DNA of 10,395 bases from an uncultured Hyphomicrobiales bacterium (GTDB lineage Bacteria > Pseudomonadota > Alphaproteobacteria > Rhizobiales > Beijerinckiaceae), in the NCBI GenBank assembly GCA_903903935.1, contig CAIVAX010000267.1:1-10395 (forward strand), read 5' to 3'. Numbering within the stretch: the first letter of the stretch is position 1; the number at the start of each line of letters is the position of its first letter. The translations under genes were made by a program, and so were the position numbers. The notes under the pieces were generated by a model that did not search any database, was not told the origin of the DNA, and saw only the letters and a list, made by a program, of their open reading frames with translations. Below, one piece after another: positions 1 through 6,145 of this stretch.

Positions 1-70
1 TAGCTCAGTTGGTTAGAGCGCTAGATTGTGGATCTAGAGGTCCCCCGTTCAAGCCGGGGTGGCGGTACCA
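1..70 (+). tRNA. tRNA-His (GUG), 5' end outside window
   Basis: The first base corresponds to tRNA position 8; the 5' acceptor strand lies upstream of the window. D stem GCTC/GAGC flanks a loop with GG. The anticodon stem CTAGA/TCTAG encloses loop TTGTGGA, with anticodon GTG at 28-30 (His). The T stem CCCCG/CGGGG closes loop TTCAAGC. The 3' acceptor strand TGGCGGT is followed by A (discriminator, position 67) and an encoded CCA (68-70). Most bacterial tRNA-His have C73 opposite an extra G-1; A73 is the established alphaproteobacterial variant, so this base supports the taxonomic call. Confidence 0.96.
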
Positions 71-177
71 TTAAGATCGGCTGATCAAGCCGAATATGAG
101 AGCTGCCTCATTTTGGGGACTCTTCCTTATCGCTTCTCAGACACGCCGCCAAGCTCGTTTAGTCAATCAGAAGCCAA

Positions 178-214
178 GTTTCCTTGCAGAGTTTCCTTGC
201 AGAGTTTCCTTGCA
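178..214. repeat. 13-bp tandem repeat, about 2.8 copies
   Basis: The unit GTTTCCTTGCAGA occurs at 178-190 and 191-203, followed by a partial copy (GTTTCCTTGCAG, then C) at 204-215. The copies are identical where complete, so the expansion is probably recent. It lies between the tRNA-His gene and the convergent TetR gene, in DNA where I see no gene. A short GGTTT run (about 236-247) follows it. Confidence 0.9.
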
Positions 215-248
215 GCTCGATCCTGCATTCTTTTTGGTTTGGTTTGGA

Positions 249-863
249 TCAGACCTGTTTGCTGGCTGCAGCAGCGTCCGGTGCTTTTATGAACAGGCGC
301 AGAGTGGCTGATTGCACCAAAGCGCGATGTTCCTCGGAGGCGAAATAAGAATCACCCACAAGAATGGGAAAACGGATCATCGCGCCCATGGATTGCAGCA
401 AAAGCCTTATTTCTTTGGCCTCCAGAGTCAAAAACGTGCCGGTGTGATCGCGCAGCCTAGCCTCCAGTAGTGGATTGACCAGCTTATCCATGGGACGCAG
501 GAACACTCTTGGCGAATTGCCGCCACGCAAAGCAACATCATCTACAAATTTGAAGAAACTCACATTGAGCTTGCTCATTTCAACAAAGATCAGATCCACA
601 ATGGCGCAGATCAATTTATCAGCTGTTTGATCGGGGGAATGCGCTTCAATGATCGATTTAGCAGCATCAATCACTTGCTCTTGCTGGCGCAAAACAACAA
701 AGAGCAATAATTCCTGCACCCGGCCAAAATAGTCATAGATCGTGCCAATCCCAAAACCGGAGCGGCGGGTGATCTCTCTTATGCTGGGCGCTTTGAAATC
801 CTGCTCAACCAACAAATCCCAGACGGATTGGGCGATGATTTCTTTTTTCTCGAACTTACTCAT
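249..863 (-). CDS. TetR/AcrR family transcriptional regulator
   Basis: Predicted 204-aa one-component repressor, a usual length for the family. The N-terminal DNA-binding domain is clear. A first helix (about residues 5-22) is followed by the helix-turn-helix at about 26-53, with the family pattern IREITRRSGFGIGTIYDYFG, where the GTIY-YF recognition end is diagnostic. The rest is the helical ligand and dimer domain, which is too variable to name a ligand. I chose the ATG at 863; a TTG two codons upstream (869) is in frame and cannot be excluded. No strong Shine-Dalgarno sequence precedes either. The gene stands alone: no efflux pump or enzyme gene is adjacent in the same or divergent orientation, so its target is unknown. 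It converges with tRNA-His on the left and faces an AT-rich intergenic region on the right. Confidence 0.92.
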   Translation of the reverse strand: MSKFEKKEIIAQSVWDLLVEQDFKAPSIREITRRSGFGIGTIYDYFGRVQELLLFVVLRQQEQVIDAAKSIIEAHSPDQTADKLICAIVDLIFVEMSKLNVSFFKFVDDVALRGGNSPRVFLRPMDKLVNPLLEARLRDHTGTFLTLEAKEIRLLLQSMGAMIRFPILVGDSYFASEEHRALVQSATLRLFIKAPDAAAASKQV

Positions 864-869
864 GCCCAA

Positions 870-1231
870 CCAGTCTATTTAATTTGCCATTTTAGATTTT
901 AGTTATGTGAGTTTAAATCAGCTCATTTCAAGAGATGTACTAATCTTTTCTTTGAAAAAACACCCTAGGTATTTTCCGAACATTCTTATGAAAATAACCA
1001 AGTTGGATGAGTCATATTTTACAATAATCAGATATTTAAAGGCTCTTTTAAATAACCGACTGCGAAATAAGAGCCCGAACAGCGTGAGCGCTGCAAACTG
1101 TGGAAAACGCCTCAAAGTAGATTATATTTATCCTTAGTATCAGCCTGATGTCGAAGTTACGATTAGACCCTGAACATGCTTCATCCCGAATTGGCTAAAG
1201 CGTGACGATTGACAGCTTTGCGAGGCCTTGA
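870..1231. other. AT-rich intergenic region
   Basis: No convincing gene lies here. GC over 901-1080 is about 32 percent by hand count, far below the flanking genes. On the minus strand a weak possible TetR promoter is TTGAAA (931-926) and CATAAC (907-902), 18 bp apart, followed by two tandem CTAAAAT heptamers. Two inverted repeats stand out: GGCTCTT at 1041-1047 with AAGAGCC at 1069-1075 (21-nt loop), and CAGCG/CGCTG at 1080-1093 (TGAG loop). They could be structure in an untranslated RNA or chance. Short overlapping reading frames exist on both strands (about 907-1137 and 918-1115), but neither has a good ribosome binding site or a recognisable motif. Confidence 0.6.
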
Positions 1232-1771
1232 GTGAGCAGCAATAAGTGCCCGCCACAATTCATCTTTGAAATTGCAGCCGCTCATGCCACCCGCCTCTTC
1301 CTGAAGGATGAGGGGACGGCGCAAGAGATTGTCGCAAGCTTGGTATTGGCCCTTCAAGAGAGCTATGACGCGGAAGATTTACAGCATGATCTGATCAGTG
1401 CGATTGAGCGGATCCTAGTGTTCATGGATTCAGTCGAGATCAGCGATATCGATCTGATGCTGAATTCCTTTATATACTACCGTTGCAATTATGATGACCT
1501 GAAAACTAAGAAAAACAAAAAACCGATGTTCGGCACTCTTCTCAAAGGCGGCCCCAAAGATCCAGCACGCGCCTATAGTGCCAGCAAAACCTTTGCCTCT
1601 TATGTCTATGCAACGGGCAGCAAAGTGGCTCCAGCCAAGCCTGATGACTGGTCACCCTCGAGGGAAGTTGAACTCAATCCAGTTCTCTCAAGCCTCATCC
1701 CTCCTCCCTCAGAAGAGGAGTTGGAAAAGCAGAAGCTCGAAAACTGGGTAGCCAAGAAGATCCAAACTTAA
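1232..1771 (+). CDS. Hypothetical protein, 179 aa
   Basis: I do not recognise this protein. The start is GTG at 1232, chosen because GCGAGG lies at 1220-1225 with a 6-nt gap. Residues about 8-105 look mostly helical, with the pattern FEIAAAHATRLFLKDEGTAQ near the start and a hydrophobic/acidic stretch around 60-82 (ISAIERILVFMDSVEISDID). A lysine-rich turn follows (about 91-97, KTKKNKK), then a glycine/proline-rich middle. The C-terminus (about 139-179) is rich in proline and charged residues, ending in a likely helix EEELEKQKLENWVAKK. There is no signal peptide, membrane span or known catalytic motif. Codon use resembles its neighbours, so it is probably a resident, expressed gene. It is a single gene, divergent from the TetR gene across about 370 bp and convergent with the small membrane protein. 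Cytosolic location is inferred. Confidence 0.72.
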   Translation: MSSNKCPPQFIFEIAAAHATRLFLKDEGTAQEIVASLVLALQESYDAEDLQHDLISAIERILVFMDSVEISDIDLMLNSFIYYRCNYDDLKTKKNKKPMFGTLLKGGPKDPARAYSASKTFASYVYATGSKVAPAKPDDWSPSREVELNPVLSSLIPPPSEEELEKQKLENWVAKKIQT

Positions 1772-1843
1772 GCATAAATTTTAGGCATAAAGGCAAAAGT
1801 CAGAAATATTTTTTTCAGGGGCAATGAAAGGCGATAGCTCTGG

Positions 1844-1969
1844 CTAGACCTGCGTCTCCTGCCGCGTGAACAGTCCGAACAATTGAGTGATGGCAACAAA
1901 GAAGAGCAGCCCCGCAAATAAAAGGCCGGACTCGATCACCAATAAGAGATCATTCACAGCTGAGCGCAT
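1844..1969 (-). CDS. Small single-span membrane protein, 41 aa
   Basis: A short reading frame with good signs of translation: ATG at 1969-1967 is preceded by GAGGGGGAG (on the minus strand, roughly 1984-1976) with a 6-nt gap, one of the best ribosome binding sites in the window. The stop is TAG at 1846-1844. The protein starts MRSAVNDLLLVIESGLLFAG. It has one continuous hydrophobic segment at about residues 8-34, with a lone Glu13 near its start, then a short polar tail ending TRQETQV. That is the layout of a small inner-membrane protein. It matches no family I know. It converges with the 179-aa protein gene and lies in tandem downstream of the dehydrogenase gene, about 97 bp away. What is seen is the frame, the start signal and the hydrophobicity; expression is inferred. 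Confidence 0.6.
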   Translation of the reverse strand: MRSAVNDLLLVIESGLLFAGLLFFVAITQLFGLFTRQETQV

Positions 1970-2065
1970 CGTTCACTCCCCCTCAATCTTAAATAGGAGG
2001 GATAATTAGAACAGAAATATCTCAGTTTTATTAAAGTTCGAAGAATGGGTTTAACTCTGCAGGGA

Positions 2066-2887
2066 TCAGAGCTTGGCTTTAGCTTTGCGATCAGCGCCGC
2101 GCTCCTGCGCATCGGCCACAGCTTTGCACAAAGTATCATTGCGGCCAAGATCGGCCACCATCATCGCGGCTTCGCGCATTTCAGCCGCCCGCCGGATCCC
2201 ATGCTGGCGCACGCGCTGGCCCATATAGACTGAGAGATCAGCAAAATCGATTGAAGGCCACGTCTCTTGCAGACTGCCAAAGACTTCTTTTTCGACACCC
2301 CAGGCCTTGGCCGAGGCAGCACAATCGACAATCAAAGCTTCAATGCCTTTGATCATAATGCTGCGGCACAATTTCATCGCTGACGCGCGGCCGGGCTCCT
2401 CTGAGACCGGCGTCATATTCATGCCCAAAGGATTGAGCAGATCGGCCGCCTCTTGCGCATAGGGGCCGCCGCACAGAATCGGCACTTTGAGATCTGGGCC
2501 GGGCACAGGTTGCATCACCGCGCCTTCGACATAATGGGCGCCGATTGCATCGACCTGCGCAAAAGCATTTTTCTTGGTGACGGGTGAGGCGGAATTAATG
2601 TCGAGAAACATCTGACCCGGTTTTAAATAATGCGCGGCCTGTTGCGCCACGCCAGCCACCGCATCTGCTGTCACAGCTGAAATTACAACACGCGCCTCTT
2701 TGGCTGCGTCCGCAGCAGTGGCGGCAACTTGTAGGCCATTGGCGGCGGCCTCTTGACGTGTGAGCGCGCCCTGCTCTGGATCATCAAAGAGAAGATCATA
2801 GACGGCAATGTCGACTTTGCCGGTCGCCAGAAAACCACGAGCAAAAATATGCCCCACTTCGCCATATCCAATCAATGCCAGTTTCAT
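2066..2887 (-). CDS. NAD(P)-dependent oxidoreductase, beta-hydroxyacid dehydrogenase-like (DUF1932 type)
   Basis: 273-aa cytosolic enzyme expected to oxidise a hydroxy acid (or reduce the keto form) with NAD(P). The N-terminal Rossmann fold opens at once with the dinucleotide motif GYGEVG (residues 7-12) and an acidic residue after beta2 (Asp31). D97-INSASP-103 corresponds to the substrate-binding D-x-S/N-S segment of the 3-hydroxyisobutyrate / 6-phosphogluconate dehydrogenase superfamily. Lys172 in GRASAMKLCRS fits the catalytic lysine, though the usual Asn four residues on is Ser. The C-terminal part with RQHGIRRAAEMREAA (about 227-241) resembles the DUF1932 domain. I preferred ATG 2887 because GAGAGA sits 9 nt upstream; the in-frame TTG at 2896 would have no spacer. 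It is divergent from the phosphoesterase gene across about 130 bp. The substrate is unknown. Confidence 0.87.
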   Translation of the reverse strand: MKLALIGYGEVGHIFARGFLATGKVDIAVYDLLFDDPEQGALTRQEAAANGLQVAATAADAAKEARVVISAVTADAVAGVAQQAAHYLKPGQMFLDINSASPVTKKNAFAQVDAIGAHYVEGAVMQPVPGPDLKVPILCGGPYAQEAADLLNPLGMNMTPVSEEPGRASAMKLCRSIMIKGIEALIVDCAASAKAWGVEKEVFGSLQETWPSIDFADLSVYMGQRVRQHGIRRAAEMREAAMMVADLGRNDTLCKAVADAQERGADRKAKAKL

Positions 2888-3020
2888 CAGCTTCAATCTC
2901 TCACGACATCAACAGCGCATCATCTTGCATATAAAGCCCCTGTGAGGCAAAGTGAAGCACAGTGTTTAACCAGCTGCCCAGTTGCAAGCGGTCGATCAAA
3001 CAAAAGGGCGATCACAGCTC

Positions 3021-3800
3021 ATGCCCATTCAGACCCGCGATCTTGTTCTCGTGCATACATCGGATGTGCATGTGGATGAAGATTATACCGCCAGTCTCTT
3101 TGATGGGGATGGCAATGGCGGATTGCGTTTGGTGCTGGAGAGCGCGCGGGCACTCAACGCCGATCTGGTGCTGTTATGCGGCGATACATTTGAATGCAAT
3201 CGCCTATCCAGCAAAGTGCTTGCGCAGAGCGCTGACTTGCTCGCCAAGGCCGGAAGGCCTGTGGTGATCCTGCCGGGCAATCATGATCCGGTGATGGAGG
3301 ATTCGGTGTTTCACAAAGGCCGCCTACATGACATTGAAAATGTCAGCGTGATTGGCCTCACCCATGAGATGAGCGTTGAGTTTCCGCATCTGGATTTAGA
3401 GGTCTGGGGCCGCGCCCATCGTCATTATGGCGATATGGATCCGCTCGCTCATGTGCCCCCAAAGCGGGCGCTTTGGACCATTGCTATGGCGCATGGTCAT
3501 TATGAACCCGTGCCCGATCGCTCAACGCATGTGCGCGCCTCTTGGCTGATTGGCGAGGAGGAGATTGCCGCCACAGGCGCTGATTATCTTGCCCTTGGGC
3601 ATTGGAACCGGCCTGTGCAAGTCAAAGGCGGAAGCGTGCCCGCTTATTATTCTGGCTCGCCCGATCATGCCCGCACAGTCAATGTGGTGCGGCTCAAAGC
3701 TGATCGCACAGTCGAAGTGTCACGTGCGCCCTTGATGTCGCGAGCGCCCTTGGATCTGCCTCAGACCACAGCCGATCTCAGCCCTGCTGATAGGCTTTGA
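3021..3800 (+). CDS. Metallophosphoesterase, SbcD/Mre11-like
   Basis: 259-aa calcineurin-like phosphoesterase with all the metal-binding motifs in order: D15-V-H17 (TSDVHVD), G54-D55 (LLCGDTF), G86-N87-H88-D89 (PGNHDP), H158-G-H160 (MAHGHY) and G193-H194-W195 (ALGHWN), followed by YYSGSPDHA (209-217). The GNHDP, GHW and Y-SGSP pattern resembles the nuclease subunits SbcD/Mre11 more than cyclic-nucleotide phosphodiesterases. It is much shorter than SbcD (about 400 aa), lacks the capping region, and has no SbcC-like ATPase beside it, so nuclease activity is not established. The start is ATG 3021; an in-frame TTG at 2982 would add 13 unconvincing residues. No signal peptide is seen. Its last 23 bp overlap the 3' end of the convergent enolase-superfamily gene, leaving no room for a terminator between them. 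Confidence 0.85.
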   Translation: MPIQTRDLVLVHTSDVHVDEDYTASLFDGDGNGGLRLVLESARALNADLVLLCGDTFECNRLSSKVLAQSADLLAKAGRPVVILPGNHDPVMEDSVFHKGRLHDIENVSVIGLTHEMSVEFPHLDLEVWGRAHRHYGDMDPLAHVPPKRALWTIAMAHGHYEPVPDRSTHVRASWLIGEEEIAATGADYLALGHWNRPVQVKGGSVPAYYSGSPDHARTVNVVRLKADRTVEVSRAPLMSRAPLDLPQTTADLSPADRL

Positions 3801-4863
3801 GTGCCTCAAGATCCAAACGATAGCCCCAGCCGGGGCGCTCAGGGGCTAGTGCAAATCCATTTTCAATTTTGATTTGATCGGCAAACAGCGGCAGAGACCA
3901 AGGCATGACTTCGAGATAAGTGCCATTGCGCAAGCTCGCCATCAGCGCCAGCGTATGTTCAGGCAGCACATGGCCGGAGACAGGCAATTGCGCCATTTCT
4001 GCCAAATGCGCCACGCGAATGAATTGGCTAGGCCCACCAATGCGGCATAAATCGGGCATCAACACATCAAAGCTGCGCTGTGCGATGACGCGGGCAAAAT
4101 CCTCAACCGAGAAAATACTCTCGCCACTGGCCAGATTCATATCAAGGGCGGCGGCTATCTGCGCCTCGCCATCATGACATTCGCCCGACAGAGGCTCTTC
4201 GAACCATTCAAGATCAAAAGGCTCAAGCGCACGGCCCAATCTGATCGCACCGGGGACATCGAAACGTCTTCCCGCATCCACCATGAGTTTAATGTCGGGA
4301 CCAAGCGCCTCACGCACAGCTTTCACACGCGCCACTTGCTCAGGTAGATTGCCCGGGCTGACGCGCAATTTCATCGCGCGATAGCCATGGCTGACAATCG
4401 ACTGCGCTGTGGCAATTAATCTATCGATGGGCACATGAGTCCATAGCCCGCTGCTGTAATAGGCGGGCACACGATCACGCACAGCGCCTAGAAAACGATG
4501 CACGGGCAGGCCCGCCAGCTTGGCGCGCACATCCAATAAGGCACTATCCAGCGCACCAATCGCCATATTCACAACGCCTGATGTGCCCAGATGATGCGCA
4601 TCCGAGCGCGCCTGTTCGCATAGGCCTTCGCTGAAAGTGGGATCGCGTCCGATCACCAGCCCAGCCAGACTATTGACCATGGCCTGATGCACCTCAAAGC
4701 GCTTGTCATGCGCCGCGATCAACAGGCCCTCGCCCGTCACGCCCTGATCTGTATCGACAAAAACAGCCAGAGCCCCCATGCGCGCGGTTTGCGAATAGGG
4801 GGCGCCCAAAGGGCATACAAAAGGAAAGGACAGGCGCATGGTGCGCAAAGCGGTGATTTTCAT
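3778..4863 (-). CDS. Mandelate racemase / muconate lactonizing enzyme family protein (enolase superfamily)
   Basis: 361-aa enzyme expected to abstract the proton alpha to a carboxylate and then dehydrate, epimerise or cycloisomerise the substrate using Mg2+. It follows mandelate racemase numbering with an offset of one. The Mg2+ ligands are D196 (MVDAGRRF), the WFEEP glutamate at 222 and E248 (LASGES). The His-Asp dyad is D271 (MPDLCRIGG) and H298 (SGHVLPEHT), with E318 in YLEVM. The KxK motif is instead K165-L-R167, so the second lysine, the S-specific base of mandelate racemase, is an arginine. This suggests a dehydratase working mainly through His298 rather than a racemase. ATG 4863 follows GAGGGAGG with a 4-nt gap. 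It is divergent from the solute-binding protein gene, sharing about 200 bp that contain the 19-bp repeats. The sugar-acid or hydroxy-acid substrate is unknown. Confidence 0.9.
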   Translation of the reverse strand: MKITALRTMRLSFPFVCPLGAPYSQTARMGALAVFVDTDQGVTGEGLLIAAHDKRFEVHQAMVNSLAGLVIGRDPTFSEGLCEQARSDAHHLGTSGVVNMAIGALDSALLDVRAKLAGLPVHRFLGAVRDRVPAYYSSGLWTHVPIDRLIATAQSIVSHGYRAMKLRVSPGNLPEQVARVKAVREALGPDIKLMVDAGRRFDVPGAIRLGRALEPFDLEWFEEPLSGECHDGEAQIAAALDMNLASGESIFSVEDFARVIAQRSFDVLMPDLCRIGGPSQFIRVAHLAEMAQLPVSGHVLPEHTLALMASLRNGTYLEVMPWSLPLFADQIKIENGFALAPERPGWGYRLDLEALKAYQQG

Positions 4864-4913
4864 AGGGCCTCCCTCGCCTAGATTAGCCGGGCCTTTTCAG
4901 GCGCGCCAGTCTT

Positions 4914-5008
4914 GAATGATCATGTAAGTCTTAAATGAACCCGCAAGTTTTGAATGATCGTGCAAGTCTTAATTGATCGTGCAAGTCTGAAATGATCTGG
5001 TTGACAGG
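4914..5008. repeat. 19-bp tandem repeat array, possible operator array
   Basis: Four contiguous 19-bp units at 4914-4932, 4933-4951, 4952-4970 and 4971-4989 share the consensus GAATGATCGTGCAAGTCTT. A fifth, degenerate unit (4990-5008) keeps AATGATC and runs into the TTGACA box. Units 1, 3 and 4 are nearly identical; unit 2 differs mainly where TGATCGTG reads TGAACCCG. Unit 1 also contains the perfect palindrome ATGATCAT (4916-4923). There are no spacers, so this is not a CRISPR array. Its position between divergent genes, directly upstream of the solute-binding protein promoter, suggests multiple binding sites for a regulator. That role is inferred. Confidence 0.88.
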
Positions 5009-5028
5009 ATCGTGCGAACAGTCACATT
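5001..5028 (+). promoter_or_regulatory. Candidate promoter of the solute-binding protein gene
   Basis: A perfect TTGACA -35 box lies at 5001-5006. Sixteen bp downstream is a weak -10 candidate, CACATT (5023-5028, three of six matches to TATAAT). Weak -10 boxes are common in alphaproteobacteria. A transcript from here would have a leader of about 30 nt carrying GAGGAG at 5056-5061. The -35 box abuts or overlaps the last degenerate 19-bp repeat, so a protein bound there would compete with, or contact, RNA polymerase. Confidence 0.5.
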
Positions 5029-5067
5029 CAACCCCCATTATCGCTCGCCTGCAATGAGGAGATTGTC

Positions 5068-6102
5068 ATGAAGGGTCATCATAGAATTGGACTGGCCGCT
5101 TTAGCTCTGGGTCTGTCCCTCACCTCCCATCTGCAAGCTGCTGAACAAGCCTTGATCGATGCAGCGCGCAAAGAGGGCCAGGTGGTCTGGTATACGACAC
5201 AGATCATCAATCAATTGGTCGCGCCAATCGCCTCAGCGTTTGAAGCCAAATATGGAATCAAAGTCACCTATGCCAGAGCCGATGCCAGCGAAGTGGCGCT
5301 GCGTCTGATCAATGAAGCCAAGGCTGGTAAAGTCATGGCCGATATTTTCGATGGCACGCTGACCTCTGCCGCGCTCAAAAAACAGGGCATGGTGCTCAAA
5401 TGGCTGCCCGACAGCGCCAAACGTCTGCCCCCGCAATATGTCGATGCCGAGGGCTATTGGGCCGCAACCAATCTTTATGTGCTGACGCCTGGCTATAATA
5501 CATCGCTGATCAAAGCCGCCGATGCGCCCAAGACCTTGCAAGATCTGCTCAACCCGAAATGGAAGGGCAAGATTGTCTGGAGCTCCAGCGCTGGCTCAGC
5601 CTCGGGCGTGCCGGGCTTTGTCGGGCTGATCCTTGCCGAAATGGGCGAAGAGAAAGGCATGGCCTATTTGCGCGACCTCTCGAAGCAGAATGTATCTGGC
5701 ATGCCGGTGGCGGCGCGTCAGGTGCTCGATCAGGTGATTGCGGGTGAATATTCCATTGCGCTGAGCATTTTCAACAATCATGCCGTGATCAGCGCCGCAC
5801 AGGGCGCGCCATCGGCTTGGATTCCAATGAACCCGGCTTTAGCCACTTTGTCGGTGGCCTCAGTGACCAAGGGTGCGCCGCATGAAAATGCGGGCAAGCT
5901 GCTGCTGGATTTCCTTGTCTCGGAAGAGGGACAGAAAATGTTCCGCGACGCCGATTATATGCCGGTTGATCCCAATATTGCCCCGCGCGATCCCAGCCTG
6001 CGGCCGGATGGCGAGAAATTCCGCGCAATCTATCTCACTCCCGAGGTCCTCGAGAGCACGATTCCTAAATGGGCGGCGATTGCCAAAGATCTCTTCAAAT
6101 AA
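5068..6102 (+). CDS. ABC transporter extracellular solute-binding protein
   Basis: 344-aa periplasmic binding protein that should capture a solute for an ABC importer. Residues 1-24 form a Sec signal peptide: KGHHR, a hydrophobic core LAALALGLSL, and likely cleavage at HLQA/AEQ. The mature part starts with an amphipathic helix and the family-1 opening GQVVWYTT (37-44). It continues with ADIFDG (91-96), Y-AATNLYVLTPGYNT (about 130-144), LNPKWKGKIVWSS (161-173) and a C-terminal helix with FLVSEEGQKMF (282-292). These fit the AfuA/FbpA-like group of solute-binding proteins, often iron(III), phosphonate or organic-acid binders; the solute cannot be assigned. GAGGAG (5056-5061), 6 nt before ATG, fixes the start. 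No permease or ATPase gene follows; instead a hairpin ends the unit, so the transporter partners must be encoded elsewhere. Confidence 0.9.
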   Translation: MKGHHRIGLAALALGLSLTSHLQAAEQALIDAARKEGQVVWYTTQIINQLVAPIASAFEAKYGIKVTYARADASEVALRLINEAKAGKVMADIFDGTLTSAALKKQGMVLKWLPDSAKRLPPQYVDAEGYWAATNLYVLTPGYNTSLIKAADAPKTLQDLLNPKWKGKIVWSSSAGSASGVPGFVGLILAEMGEEKGMAYLRDLSKQNVSGMPVAARQVLDQVIAGEYSIALSIFNNHAVISAAQGAPSAWIPMNPALATLSVASVTKGAPHENAGKLLLDFLVSEEGQKMFRDADYMPVDPNIAPRDPSLRPDGEKFRAIYLTPEVLESTIPKWAAIAKDLFK

Positions 6103-6116
6103 AGATCTCTTCAAAT
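6085..6116 (+). repeat. 16-bp tandem duplication across the stop codon
   Basis: AAAGATCTCTTCAAAT occurs twice back to back (6085-6100 and 6101-6116). The first copy encodes the C-terminal KDLFK of the solute-binding protein and the junction creates its TAA stop (6100-6102). The second copy repeats the same bases just after the stop and runs into the terminator hairpin. The duplication therefore left the protein sequence unchanged. Confidence 0.93.
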
Positions 6117-6139
6117 AAGGATCGGGTGCGATCCTTATT
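6114..6139. terminator. Bidirectional hairpin terminator between convergent genes
   Basis: A perfect 11-bp stem, AATAAGGATCG (6114-6124) and CGATCCTTATT (6129-6139), encloses the tetraloop GGTG. It sits between the stop codons of the solute-binding protein gene (6102, plus) and the acyl-CoA synthetase gene (6146, minus). The A/T ends of the stem supply a short U-rich 3' side in either direction (TTATT, and TTATTTG on the minus strand). There is no long T-run, so termination strength is uncertain. Confidence 0.7.
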
Positions 6140-6145
6140 CTCGCC

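Noticed and set aside
47..70. Integration (att) site at the tRNA-His 3' end
   Set aside because: I saw no second copy of the tRNA 3' end in the window and no integrase gene.
77..93. Terminator after tRNA-His (TCGGCT-GATCA-AGCCGA)
   Set aside because: Only a 6-bp stem, and no T-run follows; likely too weak to call.
907..1137. 76-aa plus-strand reading frame and an overlapping 65-aa minus-strand frame (918-1115)
   Set aside because: Both lie in AT-rich DNA with start codons lacking a ribosome binding site, have no recognisable motif, and overlap each other almost completely.
1209..1214. TTGACA as promoter of the 179-aa protein gene
   Set aside because: It is only 17 bp before the start codon, so its -10 box would fall on the GTG; position is wrong for this gene.
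1995..2000. AGGAGG ribosome binding site on the plus strand
   Set aside because: No start codon lies at a usable distance; the next ATG is at 2045 and its frame is antisense to the dehydrogenase gene.
2066..4863. A novel multi-gene defence or biosynthetic system
   Set aside because: The genes here are metabolic or unassigned single enzymes in mixed orientations, with no toxin, nuclease-helicase set, synthase or carrier protein to support such a call.
4914..5008. CRISPR array
   Set aside because: The 19-bp units are directly adjacent, with no unique spacers, and no cas gene is present.
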